Source: Massilia sp. CF038
GTDB taxonomy: Bacteria; Pseudomonadota; Gammaproteobacteria; Burkholderiales; Burkholderiaceae_D
NCBI RefSeq assembly: GCF_900129765.1
Contig: NZ_FQWU01000001.1
Location: forward strand, 310,001 to 374,000
Reading direction: 5' to 3'
Length of the DNA stretch: 64,000 nucleotides
Positions 52,753 to 60,810 of the stretch are shown here, one piece after another (position 1 is the first letter of the stretch; each line of letters begins with the position of its first letter). The position numbers were made by a program, and so were the translations under genes. The notes below the pieces were generated by a model. It saw only the letters and a list, made by a program, of their open reading frames with translations. It was not told the origin of the DNA and made no database searches.

Positions 52753-55062
52753 ATGCGGACTCAAGGGTACCTTGCGTTTGTAATCGGTATTTGCCTGACC
52801 GTCTGGACCTGCCTGGTTGTGATGGATGCCCAACAGGAGCGCATTCAAAGTAACTTCCAGTACGACACGGAGAAAGTCGCCAGCGATACCAATGTGCGCT
52901 TGCAGATTTACTTCGATATGCTGCTCAGCATAAAAAGCAGCTTCGCGATCAACCAGAACATGAACCGCGCGCAGTTCGCGCGCTTTGTCCAGGAGCTGAA
53001 CCTGGCGCAGCGCTATCCAGGTTTTCAGGCGATCCAGTTTGTGCGCAGCGTGCCTGCCGCGGACCTGCCCGCGTTTGTCGCCAGCGTGCGCGCCGATACC
53101 TCGCTCAACGGGGCCGGCTATCCCGAATTTACCGTGCATCCCGCCCTTGCGAGCGACCAGCACTTCATCATCGAATACACCGAGCCGCTCAAGGGCAATG
53201 AAAATGCGTTCGGCCTTGATCTGGCCGCGTTGCCGCCCCACCGCGCGGCACTGGAGTCGGGCCGCGACAGCGGCGCCATTGTCGCCACCGAGCGGATCAC
53301 GCTGGTGCAGGATAAAAACGGCCAGCCCGGCTTTGTGGCGCGCGCGCCGGTCTATCGGCAGAACATGCCGCTGGCGACAGTGGCGGAACGCCGCCGCGCC
53401 CTGGTGGGCTGGGTGGCGATCGTCTTTCGCGTGAATAATCTGATGCAGGAGGTGACCGACAGCGCCATGCTGTCGCAGCTGGCTTTGCGCATCCACGACG
53501 CGGGCGACGTGTTTTCAGGTGCGCGCATGGCGCCGGCCGCGTCCAACATCATGTTCGATACCACGGTGCCGGGCTTGCGGACGGTGCCCGGTCTGCGGGC
53601 CGAAAAGCGCTTGAGCGTGGCCCAGCGTGAATGGGTCGTTACCTTCGCCGCCCGTGCCGGTGGGCGCTATAGTCCGGACATGACGCCGGTGTACGGCATT
53701 GCATTGGGCGGCATTGCCGTCAGCGGCTTGCTGAGCGCCTTGCTGCTGGCGTTTCACCGCAGCCGCGAGCTGGCGGTGCAGGTGCGCACGGCACTCGACG
53801 AGCAGCGCGCGTTTCAGGACAGCGCGGCGGTGGGCATCGCGCTGTTCGCGCACGGCGTCATTTTGCGCTGCAACCGCGGCATGGAAGAAATGCTGGGCTA
53901 CGATCCCGGCACCCTGGAAGGCAATCCGACTTCGGTGCTGCGGCAAGCGCACGGCGGCGGTGTCGATGTGCTGGCGATTGATCCTGCCACGCATCGCTGG
54001 CAGAGCGAACTGGAACTGGTCCGCAAGGACGGCAGCGCGATCTGGTGCCTGATCAATGGCAAGGCGGTCGATCCCGCCGACTTGAGCAAGGGTGGGGTGT
54101 GGGTGATCCAGGATATCAGCGACCGTAAGCAGACCGAGGCCGCGCTGGTGGACGCGCGCGACGGCTTGCAGCACAGCCTGAGCGAACTGGCCCTGCAAAA
54201 AGCCAATGTGGAATCAGCGCACAGCGATCTGTCGGCCGTGCTGCGCACACTCAAGCAGGCGCAGACCAACTTGATCACGTCGGAAAAAATGGCGTCGCTC
54301 GGGTCGCTGGTGGCCGGCGTGGCGCATGAACTGAACACCCCGATCGGCAACAGCTTGTTGACCGCAACGGCGCTGGACGACATGGTGCGCGCCTTCGAAA
54401 GCAAGTACACCGACGGCGGCGTGAAGCGTTCGGTGCTGGAAGCGCACCTGGCCGATACCAAAACCGCCTGCGCGATCATGACCAACTCGCTGCGCCGGGC
54501 GGCAGACTTGATCAACTCGTTCAAGCAGGTGGCGGTCGACCAGACCAGCGACAAGCGGCGCCGCTTCAATCTGGGCGATGTGATCCGCGACACCCACGCC
54601 ACTTTTGCCGCCCAGCTCAAGCGCGCCAACTGCGAAACCATCATTGACTGTGCGCCCGGCCTGATCCTCGACTCGTACCCCGGCAGTCTGGGACAGGTGC
54701 TGTCCAACCTGATCAACAACGCCATGCTGCATGCGTTTGAAGGCCGCGACAGCGGCAAGATGATCATTACCGCGCGCGATGCAGGCGACGAGCAGGTGGT
54801 GCTGGTGTTCAGTGACGACGGGATCGGCATGTCGCCGCGCATTCTGCACCAGGTGTTCGATCCCTTCTTTACCACCAAGATGGGGCAGGGCGGCTCGGGG
54901 CTGGGAATGAATATCGTCTACAACCTGGTGACCGGCATGCTGGGCGGGACCATCGAGATCGACTCCTCGCCGGCCCACGGCACCACGGTCACGCTCAAGA
55001 TACCCTGCAAGGCACCCAAGCGCGATGCCGAAAGCGGCAGCATGAATCTGTTGTCCTTGTAG
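52753..55062 (+). CDS. CHASE-PAS sensor histidine kinase
   Basis: 769 residues. TM helix at about 5-23, a CHASE-type extracellular domain (RYPGFQAIQFVRSVPA; YTEPLKGNENAFGLDLA) to ~300, second TM near 312-332, PAS domain (~350-460), coiled coil, HisKA with H525 (VAGVAHELNTPIGN) and HATPase (NLINNAMLHAF, DDGIGM, GSGLGMNIV). ATG 52753 has GGAG upstream; the GTG three codons before is less likely. CHASE domains sense small molecules outside the cell. It follows HD-GYP by 110 bp with no regulator gene next to it. Confidence 0.9.
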   Translation: MRTQGYLAFVIGICLTVWTCLVVMDAQQERIQSNFQYDTEKVASDTNVRLQIYFDMLLSIKSSFAINQNMNRAQFARFVQELNLAQRYPGFQAIQFVRSVPAADLPAFVASVRADTSLNGAGYPEFTVHPALASDQHFIIEYTEPLKGNENAFGLDLAALPPHRAALESGRDSGAIVATERITLVQDKNGQPGFVARAPVYRQNMPLATVAERRRALVGWVAIVFRVNNLMQEVTDSAMLSQLALRIHDAGDVFSGARMAPAASNIMFDTTVPGLRTVPGLRAEKRLSVAQREWVVTFAARAGGRYSPDMTPVYGIALGGIAVSGLLSALLLAFHRSRELAVQVRTALDEQRAFQDSAAVGIALFAHGVILRCNRGMEEMLGYDPGTLEGNPTSVLRQAHGGGVDVLAIDPATHRWQSELELVRKDGSAIWCLINGKAVDPADLSKGGVWVIQDISDRKQTEAALVDARDGLQHSLSELALQKANVESAHSDLSAVLRTLKQAQTNLITSEKMASLGSLVAGVAHELNTPIGNSLLTATALDDMVRAFESKYTDGGVKRSVLEAHLADTKTACAIMTNSLRRAADLINSFKQVAVDQTSDKRRRFNLGDVIRDTHATFAAQLKRANCETIIDCAPGLILDSYPGSLGQVLSNLINNAMLHAFEGRDSGKMIITARDAGDEQVVLVFSDDGIGMSPRILHQVFDPFFTTKMGQGGSGLGMNIVYNLVTGMLGGTIEIDSSPAHGTTVTLKIPCKAPKRDAESGSMNLLSL

Positions 55063-55065
55063 CGC

Positions 55066-55884
55066 TCAAGCGTAACGTGAACGCAGCAGGTCGCGCATGG
55101 CCACGTTCAATTCCCACGCGTTCGATACCAGCTCGCCGCTGTACGGCAGGGCGGCGGTGTAAGGCGCCGGGCCAAATTCCGGCGTGAGCGTCATGCGCGG
55201 GGCACCGGCGGCGCGCCGCAGGGCCACGATCCGGTCCCACCACGCCAGGTGGGCTTCCAGTTCCGCCTGCCATTCGGGCGCGCGGAAGTCGCTCACCTGC
55301 GGTCCTTGCGCGTGGCCGACGCGCGCATGAATGTGGCGCGCGTGCGGCAGTGCCAGCGCCAGCGTGTCATGCTGGTCCTGCAATAGCGACTCGCAGGCGC
55401 AGCACCAGTGCGACAGGTCGGCGGTCAGTTCCAGGCCGGGCCGGTCCTGCAGATACGGCAGCGCCAGGGCCGGGTGGCCGGAAAAGCGGCTGCGGTGAAT
55501 CTCGTGATACACCGGCACGCCATGATCGGCCGCCACGGTTGACGCCAGATCAAGCAATTCCAGGTTCTGGGCGCGGGTGTAGTAGTCCTTGCCGGTGTGC
55601 GAATTGACGAACAGGGGGCGCGCCAGGCAGGCGTTGTTCAGGTAGCGCTCGAGCGCGTCGCGGTGGTCCTCGAACCCAGGATGGAACACGGTTTCCCACT
55701 GCTGGGCAATCAAGTGCAGGCCGGCGGCGGCAATGCGACCGGTCCAGTCCTCGCGTTCGGCCGCATCCAGCGGCAGCGACATTTCGATGCCATCAAAGCC
55801 TGCTTCGAGCACGCGTTCGATGAAGTCTTGCGGCGCCAGCGCGTTGCTGCCCCAGTGGGGCGCAAAAATCAGGATCTCCATCAT
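55066..55884 (-). CDS. Xylose isomerase-like TIM-barrel protein
   Basis: 272 residues. EAGFDGIEMSLPLD, NSHTGKDYY, YHEIHRSRFSG and LTADLSHWC place the metal-ligand Glu/His/Asp of the sugar-phosphate isomerase/epimerase superfamily (AP_endonuc_2 fold). Three bases after the PhyH gene and expressed with it. Substrate unknown. Confidence 0.88.
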   Translation of the reverse strand: MMEILIFAPHWGSNALAPQDFIERVLEAGFDGIEMSLPLDAAEREDWTGRIAAAGLHLIAQQWETVFHPGFEDHRDALERYLNNACLARPLFVNSHTGKDYYTRAQNLELLDLASTVAADHGVPVYHEIHRSRFSGHPALALPYLQDRPGLELTADLSHWCCACESLLQDQHDTLALALPHARHIHARVGHAQGPQVSDFRAPEWQAELEAHLAWWDRIVALRRAAGAPRMTLTPEFGPAPYTAALPYSGELVSNAWELNVAMRDLLRSRYA

Positions 55885-55887
55885 GCC

Positions 55888-56727
55888 TTACTCAAAACCG
55901 CGGACCGGGAAGCTGGCATCGCGCTGGATCCAGTTCTGCGGCGAGTAGCTGGTGGTGCCGTCGGTCGCGTGCAGGGTATAGGCGTGGCGCGACACGGGAG
56001 AGCGATTGGGCGCGCTGTAGTGTGGCAGCAGGCCATGGAAACAAACCAGGCTGCCCGCTTTCGCTTCCAGCGGCACGGCGACGCTGTCGTCCGGCCACGG
56101 GGTGCTGTCGAGCTTTTCCATCTTGATGTCGTCGCCATTGCGCACAAAGCGCTCGCGCATCGGGCCGCGGTGGCCACCCGGTTCCACCCACAGGCAGCCG
56201 TTGTCGATGGTGGCGTCTTCCAGGGCGAACCAGAACGTGGTCACGCTCACCGGGGTGGTTTCAAAAAAGGTGGCATCCTGGTGCCAGCGCACTTCGCCGC
56301 CAATGCCTGGCTGCTTGAAGATGTACATCGACTGCCACACCTTGGCGTCGCGCAGGCCCAGGTCGCGCGCGACGGCGGCCAGCTTGGGGTCGCGCGAAAA
56401 CTGCTCGAATACCGGGTCCAGGTCGTGCAGGGCGTGGCCGATCTTGTTGATCGAAAGTGATTTGTCCTGTTTCAGCTTACCGTCGGTGTCGAAGGCCTCT
56501 TCTTCAAAGAAGCAGCGAATGGTGTTGTCCGAGCGCAGAAAATACGCGTCGGTGGCAGTCAGCTGGTTCTGGGTCGTGAAAATCGACCGGCTCTCGGACG
56601 GATCGAAGGCATCAACGATCTCAGCTGCGCGCTGGCGCAGGGCCGCAAGGGCGTCCGCGCTTTTAAAGCCGGGGATGACGAGATAGCCGTCGCGCTCAAA
56701 TTGGGTGCGCTGGTCTGAATTCAGCAT
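55888..56727 (-). CDS. Phytanoyl-CoA dioxygenase (PhyH) family oxygenase
   Basis: 279 residues. Iron site H-x-D in RWHQDATFFET, the distal His in RHAYTLHATDG region, and an Arg for 2-oxoglutarate nearby. Non-heme Fe(II)/2OG hydroxylase of an unknown small molecule. First gene of a two-gene operon divergent from a LysR regulator; promoter at 56756-56784. Confidence 0.9.
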   Translation of the reverse strand: MLNSDQRTQFERDGYLVIPGFKSADALAALRQRAAEIVDAFDPSESRSIFTTQNQLTATDAYFLRSDNTIRCFFEEEAFDTDGKLKQDKSLSINKIGHALHDLDPVFEQFSRDPKLAAVARDLGLRDAKVWQSMYIFKQPGIGGEVRWHQDATFFETTPVSVTTFWFALEDATIDNGCLWVEPGGHRGPMRERFVRNGDDIKMEKLDSTPWPDDSVAVPLEAKAGSLVCFHGLLPHYSAPNRSPVSRHAYTLHATDGTTSYSPQNWIQRDASFPVRGFE

Positions 56728-56755
56728 AGGTCTTGCTCCTGATTACGAATATCCC

Positions 56756-56784
56756 ATTGTAGGGCCGGTGGCATTGTCCATCAA
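56756..56784 (-). promoter_or_regulatory. Promoter of the PhyH/TIM-barrel operon
   Basis: Read on the minus strand: TTGATG (56784-56779), 17-bp spacer, TACAAT (56761-56756). The -35 matches 4 of 6 and the -10 5 of 6 bases. It lies about 30 bp upstream of the PhyH ATG. Confidence 0.65.
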
Positions 56785-56795
56785 TATGGGAAGTT

Positions 56796-56826
56796 GTTGA
56801 CATATTGTCTTCGATTAGTTGACAAT
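56796..56826. promoter_or_regulatory. LysR operator candidate
   Basis: GTTGACATATTGTC (56796-56809) contains an interrupted palindrome (GACA-tat-TGTC), and GTTGACAATC repeats at 56818. Between divergent LysR and PhyH genes, right behind the PhyH -35 box, the usual place for a LysR activation site. Confidence 0.5.
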
Positions 56827-56832
56827 CAGGGC

Positions 56833-57744
56833 ATGGACCAATTGCAAGCGATGGAAGTCTTTGTTGAAGTGGCGCGCCTGAAGAGTTTCTCGGATGCGGG
56901 GCGCCAGCTTGGACTGACGCGTGCCATCGTCAGCAAGGTCGTGGCCCAGCTGGAGGAGCGGCTCGGCGCGCGGCTGCTGTATCGGTCTACGCGCGAGGTG
57001 AGTCTGACGGATGCGGGGCTGGCTTACCTGGCGCCGTGCATGGCGACCGTGGAACAGGCGCGCGAAGCGACGCGCGCGATTCACCCCGCTGGCGCCGCGC
57101 TGGCAGGGCCCCTGCGGATTCAGGCGCCAAGCAGTTTTGGCAGCGTGTGGCTGGCCGATGCGCTAGCGCGATTCAGTCTGCTGCATCCCTTGCTCAAGCC
57201 ATCGCTGTTCGTTGACGATGCGCTGCTTGACCCGATTCGGCATGGCTTCGATTTGTCGATCCGCGTGGGCGGCATTCCCGATACCAGCGGCCTGGCATCA
57301 CGGCGGCTGGCGCCGTGCCGGGGCGTGCTATGCGCCACGCCGGGCTATCTTGCGCGTTGTGGTATGCCACAGGTGCCGCAGGACTTGCGTGACCATCAGT
57401 GTTTGCACTTCAGTCATCTGACCGACGGCACCAGTTGGCATTTTTCACGTGGGGTTGAAACCCAGACCGTGCAGGTAAATGCGGGCTTCACGTCGAACAA
57501 TGGACTGGTGCTGCAGCAGGCCGCCCTGCGCGGGCTTGGAATTGTCTACAGCACGACGTTTCTGGCCTGGCGTGATTTGCAGGAGGGGACACTGGTGCAG
57601 GTGCTGCCCGAATGGGAGCTGCCGCTCAATGATCTGACGGCGCTGTATCCGGCCGGGCGCCAGTTGTCGCCCAAGGTGAGGGCCTTGATTGATTTTCTGG
57701 TCAGTGAATATCAGCCATTGCCGCCGTGGGACCGCGGACTATAA
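56833..57744 (+). CDS. LysR-family transcription regulator
   Basis: 303 residues. N-terminal winged HTH (AMEVFVEVARLKSFSDAGRQL, IVSKVVAQLEERLGARLL), then a periplasmic-binding-like effector domain. ATG 56833 fits the family start; an in-frame ATG at 56794 would put the HTH too far in. Likely controls the divergent PhyH/TIM-barrel genes. The 3' end is partly repeated at 57936-57969. Confidence 0.92.
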   Translation: MDQLQAMEVFVEVARLKSFSDAGRQLGLTRAIVSKVVAQLEERLGARLLYRSTREVSLTDAGLAYLAPCMATVEQAREATRAIHPAGAALAGPLRIQAPSSFGSVWLADALARFSLLHPLLKPSLFVDDALLDPIRHGFDLSIRVGGIPDTSGLASRRLAPCRGVLCATPGYLARCGMPQVPQDLRDHQCLHFSHLTDGTSWHFSRGVETQTVQVNAGFTSNNGLVLQQAALRGLGIVYSTTFLAWRDLQEGTLVQVLPEWELPLNDLTALYPAGRQLSPKVRALIDFLVSEYQPLPPWDRGL

Positions 57745-57831
57745 ACATCGTCCTCGCGAAGGCGGGGACCCATAGCACGTGTGCGACTTCGGTAACGTTC
57801 TATGGGTCCCCGCCTTCGCGAGGACGATGTT
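57744..57831. repeat. REP-like palindromic repeat, copy 1 of the right-hand locus
   Basis: AACATCGTCCTCGCGAAGG, CGGGGACCCAT, ~30-base loop, then the exact complement, ending at the stop codon of the broken M29 copy. Starts on the last base of the LysR stop codon. Confidence 0.9.
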
Positions 57832-57940
57832 CAGCGGCCAACGATCCAGCCGCCGTCGCGGTAGACCAGTTCATCATCCAGATACACCGCATCCGTCACC
57901 GCAAACACATCCACGTGATAGCGCGCATCCTTGCGCTTGA
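57831..57940 (-). pseudogene. Detached 3'-end copy of the M29/NicX-like gene
   Basis: 110 bases aligned with 58065-58174 with seven differences: four synonymous codons, the last residue (His to Arg) and the stop (TAA to TGA). No upstream part. It joins directly to a copy of the LysR 3' end, sharing CTTGA at the junction. Confidence 0.9.
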
Positions 57941-57969
57941 TTGATCTTCTGGTCATCGAATATCAGCCA
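57936..57969 (+). pseudogene. Detached 3'-end copy of the LysR gene
   Basis: 34 bases, 31 identical to 57684-57717 near the end of the LysR gene; after this point the two diverge. Frame is kept with the M29 fragment on its left only by chance. Confidence 0.8.
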
Positions 57970-57977
57970 GCGCTACT

Positions 57978-58063
57978 ACATCGTCCTCGCGGAGGCGGGG
58001 ACCTATTCCACGTTTGCGACTTCGGTGAGGTGCCATAGGTTCCCGCCTGCGCGAGAACGATGT
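57978..58063. repeat. REP-like palindromic repeat, copy 2 of the right-hand locus
   Basis: ACATCGTCCTCGCGGAGG, CGGGGACCTATTCC, loop, then GGTTCCCGCCTGCGCGAGAACGATGT split by mismatches. Ends one base before the M29 gene stop. With 57744-57831 it frames the two broken gene ends; the 320-base stretch 57745-58064 holds no intact gene. Confidence 0.88.
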
Positions 58064-58064
58064 T

Positions 58065-59111
58065 TTAATGGCCAACGATCCAGCCACCGTCGCGGTAGAC
58101 TAGTTCATCATCCAGGTACACCGCATCCGTCACCGCAAACACATCAACGTGATAGCGCGCATCCTTGCGCTTGAAGCCGGGCTTCTGGTACACCCCATGC
58201 TTGGCGCCGAGCGATAAATGAATGCCGCACATGCGTTCGTAAGTGCCAATATCGTTGACGCGACGCTCGCGCGTGAAGGCGCGGTTCATCCCGAAACCCA
58301 GTTCACGCACCCACACTTCACCCTCGTCGGCGTGAATGATTTCCATCAGCTTGTCGAATTCCGGCGTGGCGCCTTCAGCGCGCACCACGCGCCCGCGTTC
58401 AATCACCAGGGTGATGGGCGTGTCGGGCCGGTTGACCATGTACGAGGTGTCGCCAAACACATGCACCCGCACGCGCCCGTTGACCGCTTCCAGATCCTGG
58501 GCTTCGGTGAACACTTCGCCAATCGGGAACTGCCCGCCCACGTTGTTCATCTGGCTGTAGTCGCCGATATTGAGCTTGGCCGATTCCAGCGGCGAGGCGA
58601 ACACCAGCCGCTCGCCGCCGCTGACCACAGTAGCCGAGGAGGCCGCATCGATGCGCGCCTTGAGGGCATGGCCCACCCCGCGGTAATAAGCGCTGTCGTA
58701 GGCCAGCGCTTCGATGTAATGCGCACCCTGGTCACCCGGCATGCGCGACAAATGCACGTGCTCGATCACCTTCAAGCCCAGTTTGAATAGCTCGACCCGG
58801 ATCCGGAATGCCTCCAGCCGGAAGTTGGTGGACTGGATCAGCACCACCAGGTCGCCCGCTGCCATGCGTTTGAACGCGGCCAGAACGGCGTCGGGCGCCA
58901 CGCTGTCGAAGTCGATCAGGTCGGCGCCGGGCAGATTGCGCCGATAGGCTTCGCCCAGCGCGCGGGCCAGGTCCGAACGCGTGTCGTAGACCACCAGCGC
59001 CTTGTGTGCGGGACCATGTTCGATGGCGATCCGCAGCACGTCCCCCAGGTGGCCGGTGGCGGCGTCGATGGCGCTGGCAGGAATTGCGCCCCAAGAGGTG
59101 TCGGAGGTCAT
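58065..59111 (-). CDS. M29 aminopeptidase / NicX-like metalloenzyme
   Basis: 348 residues. ELGFGMNRAFTRERRVNDIGTYER and CGIHLSLGAKHG resemble the metal-ligand region of M29 aminopeptidases and of NicX-type 2,5-dihydroxypyridine dioxygenases, with a late HVDVFA (H-x-D). It is annotated as leucyl aminopeptidase in many genomes; whether it is a peptidase or a ring-cleaving enzyme cannot be decided here. Convergent with LysR across the palindrome locus. Confidence 0.78.
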   Translation of the reverse strand: MTSDTSWGAIPASAIDAATGHLGDVLRIAIEHGPAHKALVVYDTRSDLARALGEAYRRNLPGADLIDFDSVAPDAVLAAFKRMAAGDLVVLIQSTNFRLEAFRIRVELFKLGLKVIEHVHLSRMPGDQGAHYIEALAYDSAYYRGVGHALKARIDAASSATVVSGGERLVFASPLESAKLNIGDYSQMNNVGGQFPIGEVFTEAQDLEAVNGRVRVHVFGDTSYMVNRPDTPITLVIERGRVVRAEGATPEFDKLMEIIHADEGEVWVRELGFGMNRAFTRERRVNDIGTYERMCGIHLSLGAKHGVYQKPGFKRKDARYHVDVFAVTDAVYLDDELVYRDGGWIVGH

Positions 59112-59331
59112 GGCAGAAGAAGATGAACAGCAGGAGCGTCATTATAAGGCAGCGCCGTCACGCCAGAATTCCCCTCAGGAATCTCGCCAAACGCCCCTTG
59201 TCAGTTCGCCAGATGATACCGGTCAATTAAAAAGCTTGCGTCAAGCAGTTGCGCTATGATTTGAGCAGCAAACAGCGGCCAATTTGCAACGCCGCTGTGC
59301 AATCACATACATATATACGGCGGCACGCACA

Positions 59332-60810
59332 ATGACATACAGGTGGGAAACGGCGGCCAGCGTCTGGCTGGAAGATGAACGCAGCGCCCAGTTCGAACTG
59401 GCGTCAAGCGAAGGCTTGAGCCGGATCGAGTGGCAGGGGCAGGCACGCGGACGCCTGCCCGATGTGGCGCGCCTGCTTGGCGCCTCGCTGCCGGCCGCAT
59501 GCAACTGCGCGCCCATCTACCCCGAGGGCTTTGCCTTTTGCCCCACCTGCGGCCATGCGCTGCACAAGTTCGCAGGCCAGCAGCGCAAGCAGGCAGCGTG
59601 GTTCGGACCGTGGGCAGACCAGTCCTTGCCGCGCCACGTGCCGCATGGCTTGCCCGTCACCTCGCTGGCCCTGGGTGACAGCCTTGAGGAACGGCCCGCG
59701 CCGCCCCATGTCGGCCGCTTCGATCTGGCCATGCCGGTGCCGCCCAACGCACAGTGCGTATTCGCCGCCGGCAGCTACGGCTTCCCCGTGCAGCGCCTTC
59801 TGGCGCTGGCCTACGGCCGCAACGTGCTGCAATACTGGGATCCGATTGCGCAGGTCTGGCACGTGATGGCAGCCGAAGACCCTGCCGCCGATCTGACCTT
59901 CATCGCGTCTGCATATGCATGGCTGCCGGCGTCCAATCCGCGCCGCGGCGAGGTGGCGCTGGTGCCCACGGCACAAGGGCTGGCACGCCTGTGGATCAAT
60001 CCTGTCAGCGAAAGCTATCACCTCGAACCCGTGCTGCAGGCTACGCTGGCCAGCGCACCGGGCCTGATGCGGCGTCACCTGGCCTGCCTGATCAACACGG
60101 CCGACGGCGTGCGGCTCTGGACGGCGCAGCAGGATTTGAGCGCGGTGGTTCTGTATGACTGCGCGGTGCCGTCCTCGGGCTGGTCGCGCCCCATCGGCTA
60201 CGACGGGCGCCTGTTGTGGTTGCACCAGGAGGGGCAGCTGGCGTGGCAGAATGGTGCGGCGCCCCAGTGGCTGCGCTGGCCGCAGGGCTGGGCGCCGCGT
60301 CTGGAATTTGGCGGACCCACGCAAAGCCGCGACGGCCGCCTGTGGCTGGCAGGGCACGACGGCCAGTCATACAGCTTCCTCGAACTGGGCAAGGCAGACG
60401 GCCAGATGGAACCGATCAATGGCGCCCGTCTGGGTTTTGCCAGTTTACTGTTCCGGCGCGGCCACGCGGTGGTGGGCGAACCGTGGGACACCGAACACGT
60501 GGAAGACCCGCACGAAGACGATTCCCTGGTCGTGCCGCTGCTGCGCAGCTTTAACAATAACCGCAGCCAGCCCAGTGGTCTGGTACTGCGCCTGCATCAA
60601 TACACGGGCCGCGCCGAAGACGCGCTGCATGGTCGCGTGATTCCGCGCACCACCGTGGAATGGATCGGCAAGCGCAACGTGATCCTCGACGATGTGGCGC
60701 GCCTGGTTCGTCCACTTGAGTGCGTGCCGTTCGTGTACGACGATTGCCTCTGGCTGCACCACCCTGAATGGAATCAGGTGCGCGGCTGGCGCCTGGATGA
60801 ACTGTCGTGA
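59332..60810 (+). CDS. Zinc-ribbon protein with propeller-like C-terminal region (cluster gene 1)
   Basis: 492 residues, no TM helix. Cys pairs C57-x-C59 and C70-x2-C73 (CNC; CPTC) form a zinc-ribbon-like site. The rest is rich in Trp/Gly/Asp with recurring DGRLLWLH, DGRLWLAG and DGVRLWTA units, suggesting beta-propeller blades (inference). ATG 59332 is chosen; a TTG at 59284 would add 16 residues. Its TGA overlaps the next gene GTG by 4 bp. No known family recognised. The 220 bases before it hold no gene and no strong promoter. Confidence 0.7.
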   Translation: MTYRWETAASVWLEDERSAQFELASSEGLSRIEWQGQARGRLPDVARLLGASLPAACNCAPIYPEGFAFCPTCGHALHKFAGQQRKQAAWFGPWADQSLPRHVPHGLPVTSLALGDSLEERPAPPHVGRFDLAMPVPPNAQCVFAAGSYGFPVQRLLALAYGRNVLQYWDPIAQVWHVMAAEDPAADLTFIASAYAWLPASNPRRGEVALVPTAQGLARLWINPVSESYHLEPVLQATLASAPGLMRRHLACLINTADGVRLWTAQQDLSAVVLYDCAVPSSGWSRPIGYDGRLLWLHQEGQLAWQNGAAPQWLRWPQGWAPRLEFGGPTQSRDGRLWLAGHDGQSYSFLELGKADGQMEPINGARLGFASLLFRRGHAVVGEPWDTEHVEDPHEDDSLVVPLLRSFNNNRSQPSGLVLRLHQYTGRAEDALHGRVIPRTTVEWIGKRNVILDDVARLVRPLECVPFVYDDCLWLHHPEWNQVRGWRLDELS

